Below, piece after piece: positions 5,554 to 6,246 of a stretch of DNA of 6,246 nucleotides. The position numbers were made by a program, and so were the translations under genes. Position 1 is the first letter of the stretch. The number at the start of each line of letters is the position of its first letter. The DNA lies in NCBI GenBank assembly GCA_013003325.1, contig JABDJU010000094.1, positions 1 to 6,246 of the forward strand, in the 5' to 3' direction. Source of the DNA: Acidimicrobiales bacterium. Its GTDB lineage: Bacteria > Actinomycetota > Acidimicrobiia > Acidimicrobiales > SZUA-35. The notes below the pieces were generated by a model. The model ran no database searches, was not told where the DNA came from, and saw nothing but the letters and a program-made list of their open reading frames with translations.

Positions 5554-6246
5554 CTAGCGCACCTCGAGCGGAAGCCGAATCGATCTCTGCACACCGGCGG
5601 ACACGCTGGTGACGGTGAGCACGCCTTTGCCGGTCGAGCCGAGATTCACCACCACCTCGCCCTTGGGCTCGGTCCGTGAGACCCGAAGCGGTCCGGCCAG
5701 GAGGTGGGGAGGATCGGTGGTCACCCCTATCTCCCACGGCCCGGTTCCCGGGCTCGGATAGCCCAGCTTCAGGCTCATGCCGGCATTTCCCTTGACCGTT
5801 GGGGCCGCCCCCAGCGTGAGAGTGCGTGCCATTCCGTCGAGTCTGAGCGCTCTGGCCGATCGGGATGCCGGATCGATGTGAACGATCCTGTGGTTGGCCG
5901 TATCGGCGACCAGAATCGAGCTGTCGGGCAATGTCGTCGCCGCCTCGGGTCCGTTCAGACCGGCGGCCCCATAGGTGGTGAGGGTTGCGTCGCAGAGGCG
6001 CCGGACACGGTTGTTCAGCTGATCAACGACGACCAACGAGCCGTCGGGGCTGCCGGCGATGTCGACGGGGCGATTCAGTAGCGCGGTTTGGGCTGGGCCA
6101 TCGGCCAGGCCGGATCGGGTCGGGGAGTTCTGCGTCACCGAGTGCACCCGGCCCGCGTCGGTGAGCAAACGGATGTTGTTGCTCCCCGAGTCGGCGAACA
6201 CCAATCCTCTTGTCGTGCGGCACAGGCCATTCGGTTGAGACAGTGT
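5554..6246 (-). CDS. NHL-repeat beta-propeller protein, C-terminal part (NHLRC2-like?)
   Basis: The minus-strand frame ends at TAG (5556-5554) and stays open to the window edge, giving 230 residues with no N-terminus. The TTG at 6204 is not the start, because residues upstream of it (LSQPNGLCRTTRG) complete an NHL repeat. Three NHL blades are visible, numbered from the window edge: about 2-39 with LVFADSGSNNIRLL, about 56-93 with SLVVVDQLNNRVRRL, and about 97-135 with SILVADTANHRIVHI. A linker GLADGPAQTALLNRP precedes the second. Residues about 150-230 form a strand-rich tail (MSLKLGYPSPGTGPWEI to IRLPLEVR). Propeller plus C-terminal beta domain recalls NHLRC2-type proteins, which begin with a thioredoxin-like domain; that part would lie outside the window and is not seen. 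The role is unknown. The gene converges on the plus-strand operon with a 2-bp gap. Confidence 0.85.
   Translation of the reverse strand, partial: TLSQPNGLCRTTRGLVFADSGSNNIRLLTDAGRVHSVTQNSPTRSGLADGPAQTALLNRPVDIAGSPDGSLVVVDQLNNRVRRLCDATLTTYGAAGLNGPEAATTLPDSSILVADTANHRIVHIDPASRSARALRLDGMARTLTLGAAPTVKGNAGMSLKLGYPSPGTGPWEIGVTTDPPHLLAGPLRVSRTEPKGEVVVNLGSTGKGVLTVTSVSAGVQRSIRLPLEVR

Noticed and set aside
5554..6204. NHL gene starting at TTG 6204
   Set aside because: The frame is open further to the window edge, and the upstream residues complete an NHL repeat, so the TTG is internal.

Overview
The window is GC-rich, tightly packed bacterial DNA, and every gene seen belongs to ordinary chromosomal housekeeping or to an uncharacterised companion gene. 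The gene order (hisS, aspS, a small membrane protein, rarA, a DUF948-type protein, a small basic protein), the GTG starts, the GC-rich codons and the leaderless promoter signals all suggest an actinobacterium. Acidimicrobiia would fit best, but that is an inference from style, not a database match.

Layout. Bases 1-983 (+) are the C-terminal three quarters of histidyl-tRNA synthetase; the N-terminus lies outside the window. aspS (980-2713, +) follows with an ATGA stop/start overlap and its own Shine-Dalgarno. After a 45-bp gap holding a candidate leaderless promoter comes a two-gene unit: an unrecognised single-pass membrane protein (2759-3247) overlapping the replication-associated AAA+ ATPase rarA (3240-4508) by 8 bp. 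A second 42-bp gap holds another candidate leaderless promoter of the same geometry. It drives a DUF948-like membrane/coiled-coil protein (4551-5003) and, through another ATGA overlap, a basic 183-aa protein (5000-5551). On the minus strand a converging gene encodes an NHL-repeat beta-propeller protein (5554-6246). It is cut by the window edge, and its stop lies only 2 bp from the neighbouring stop.

How they work together. HisRS and AspRS charge tRNAs, and their overlap implies cotranscription. RarA acts at stalled replication forks and is coupled to the membrane protein upstream. In other actinobacteria, as I recall, the DUF948 gene and a small partner sit between rarA and alaS; here no alaS follows and a convergent NHL gene occupies that place. 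There is no stretch over 300 bp without a gene, and I saw no tRNA, rRNA, CRISPR array or mobile element.

I see no clearly new multi-gene system. The points most worth a second look are the matched leaderless promoters, which also move the DUF948 start; a palindrome over one of them; the AspRS anticodon-loop sequence, which bears on whether it is non-discriminating; the unknown proteins; and a strong excess of the hexamer CGATCG.
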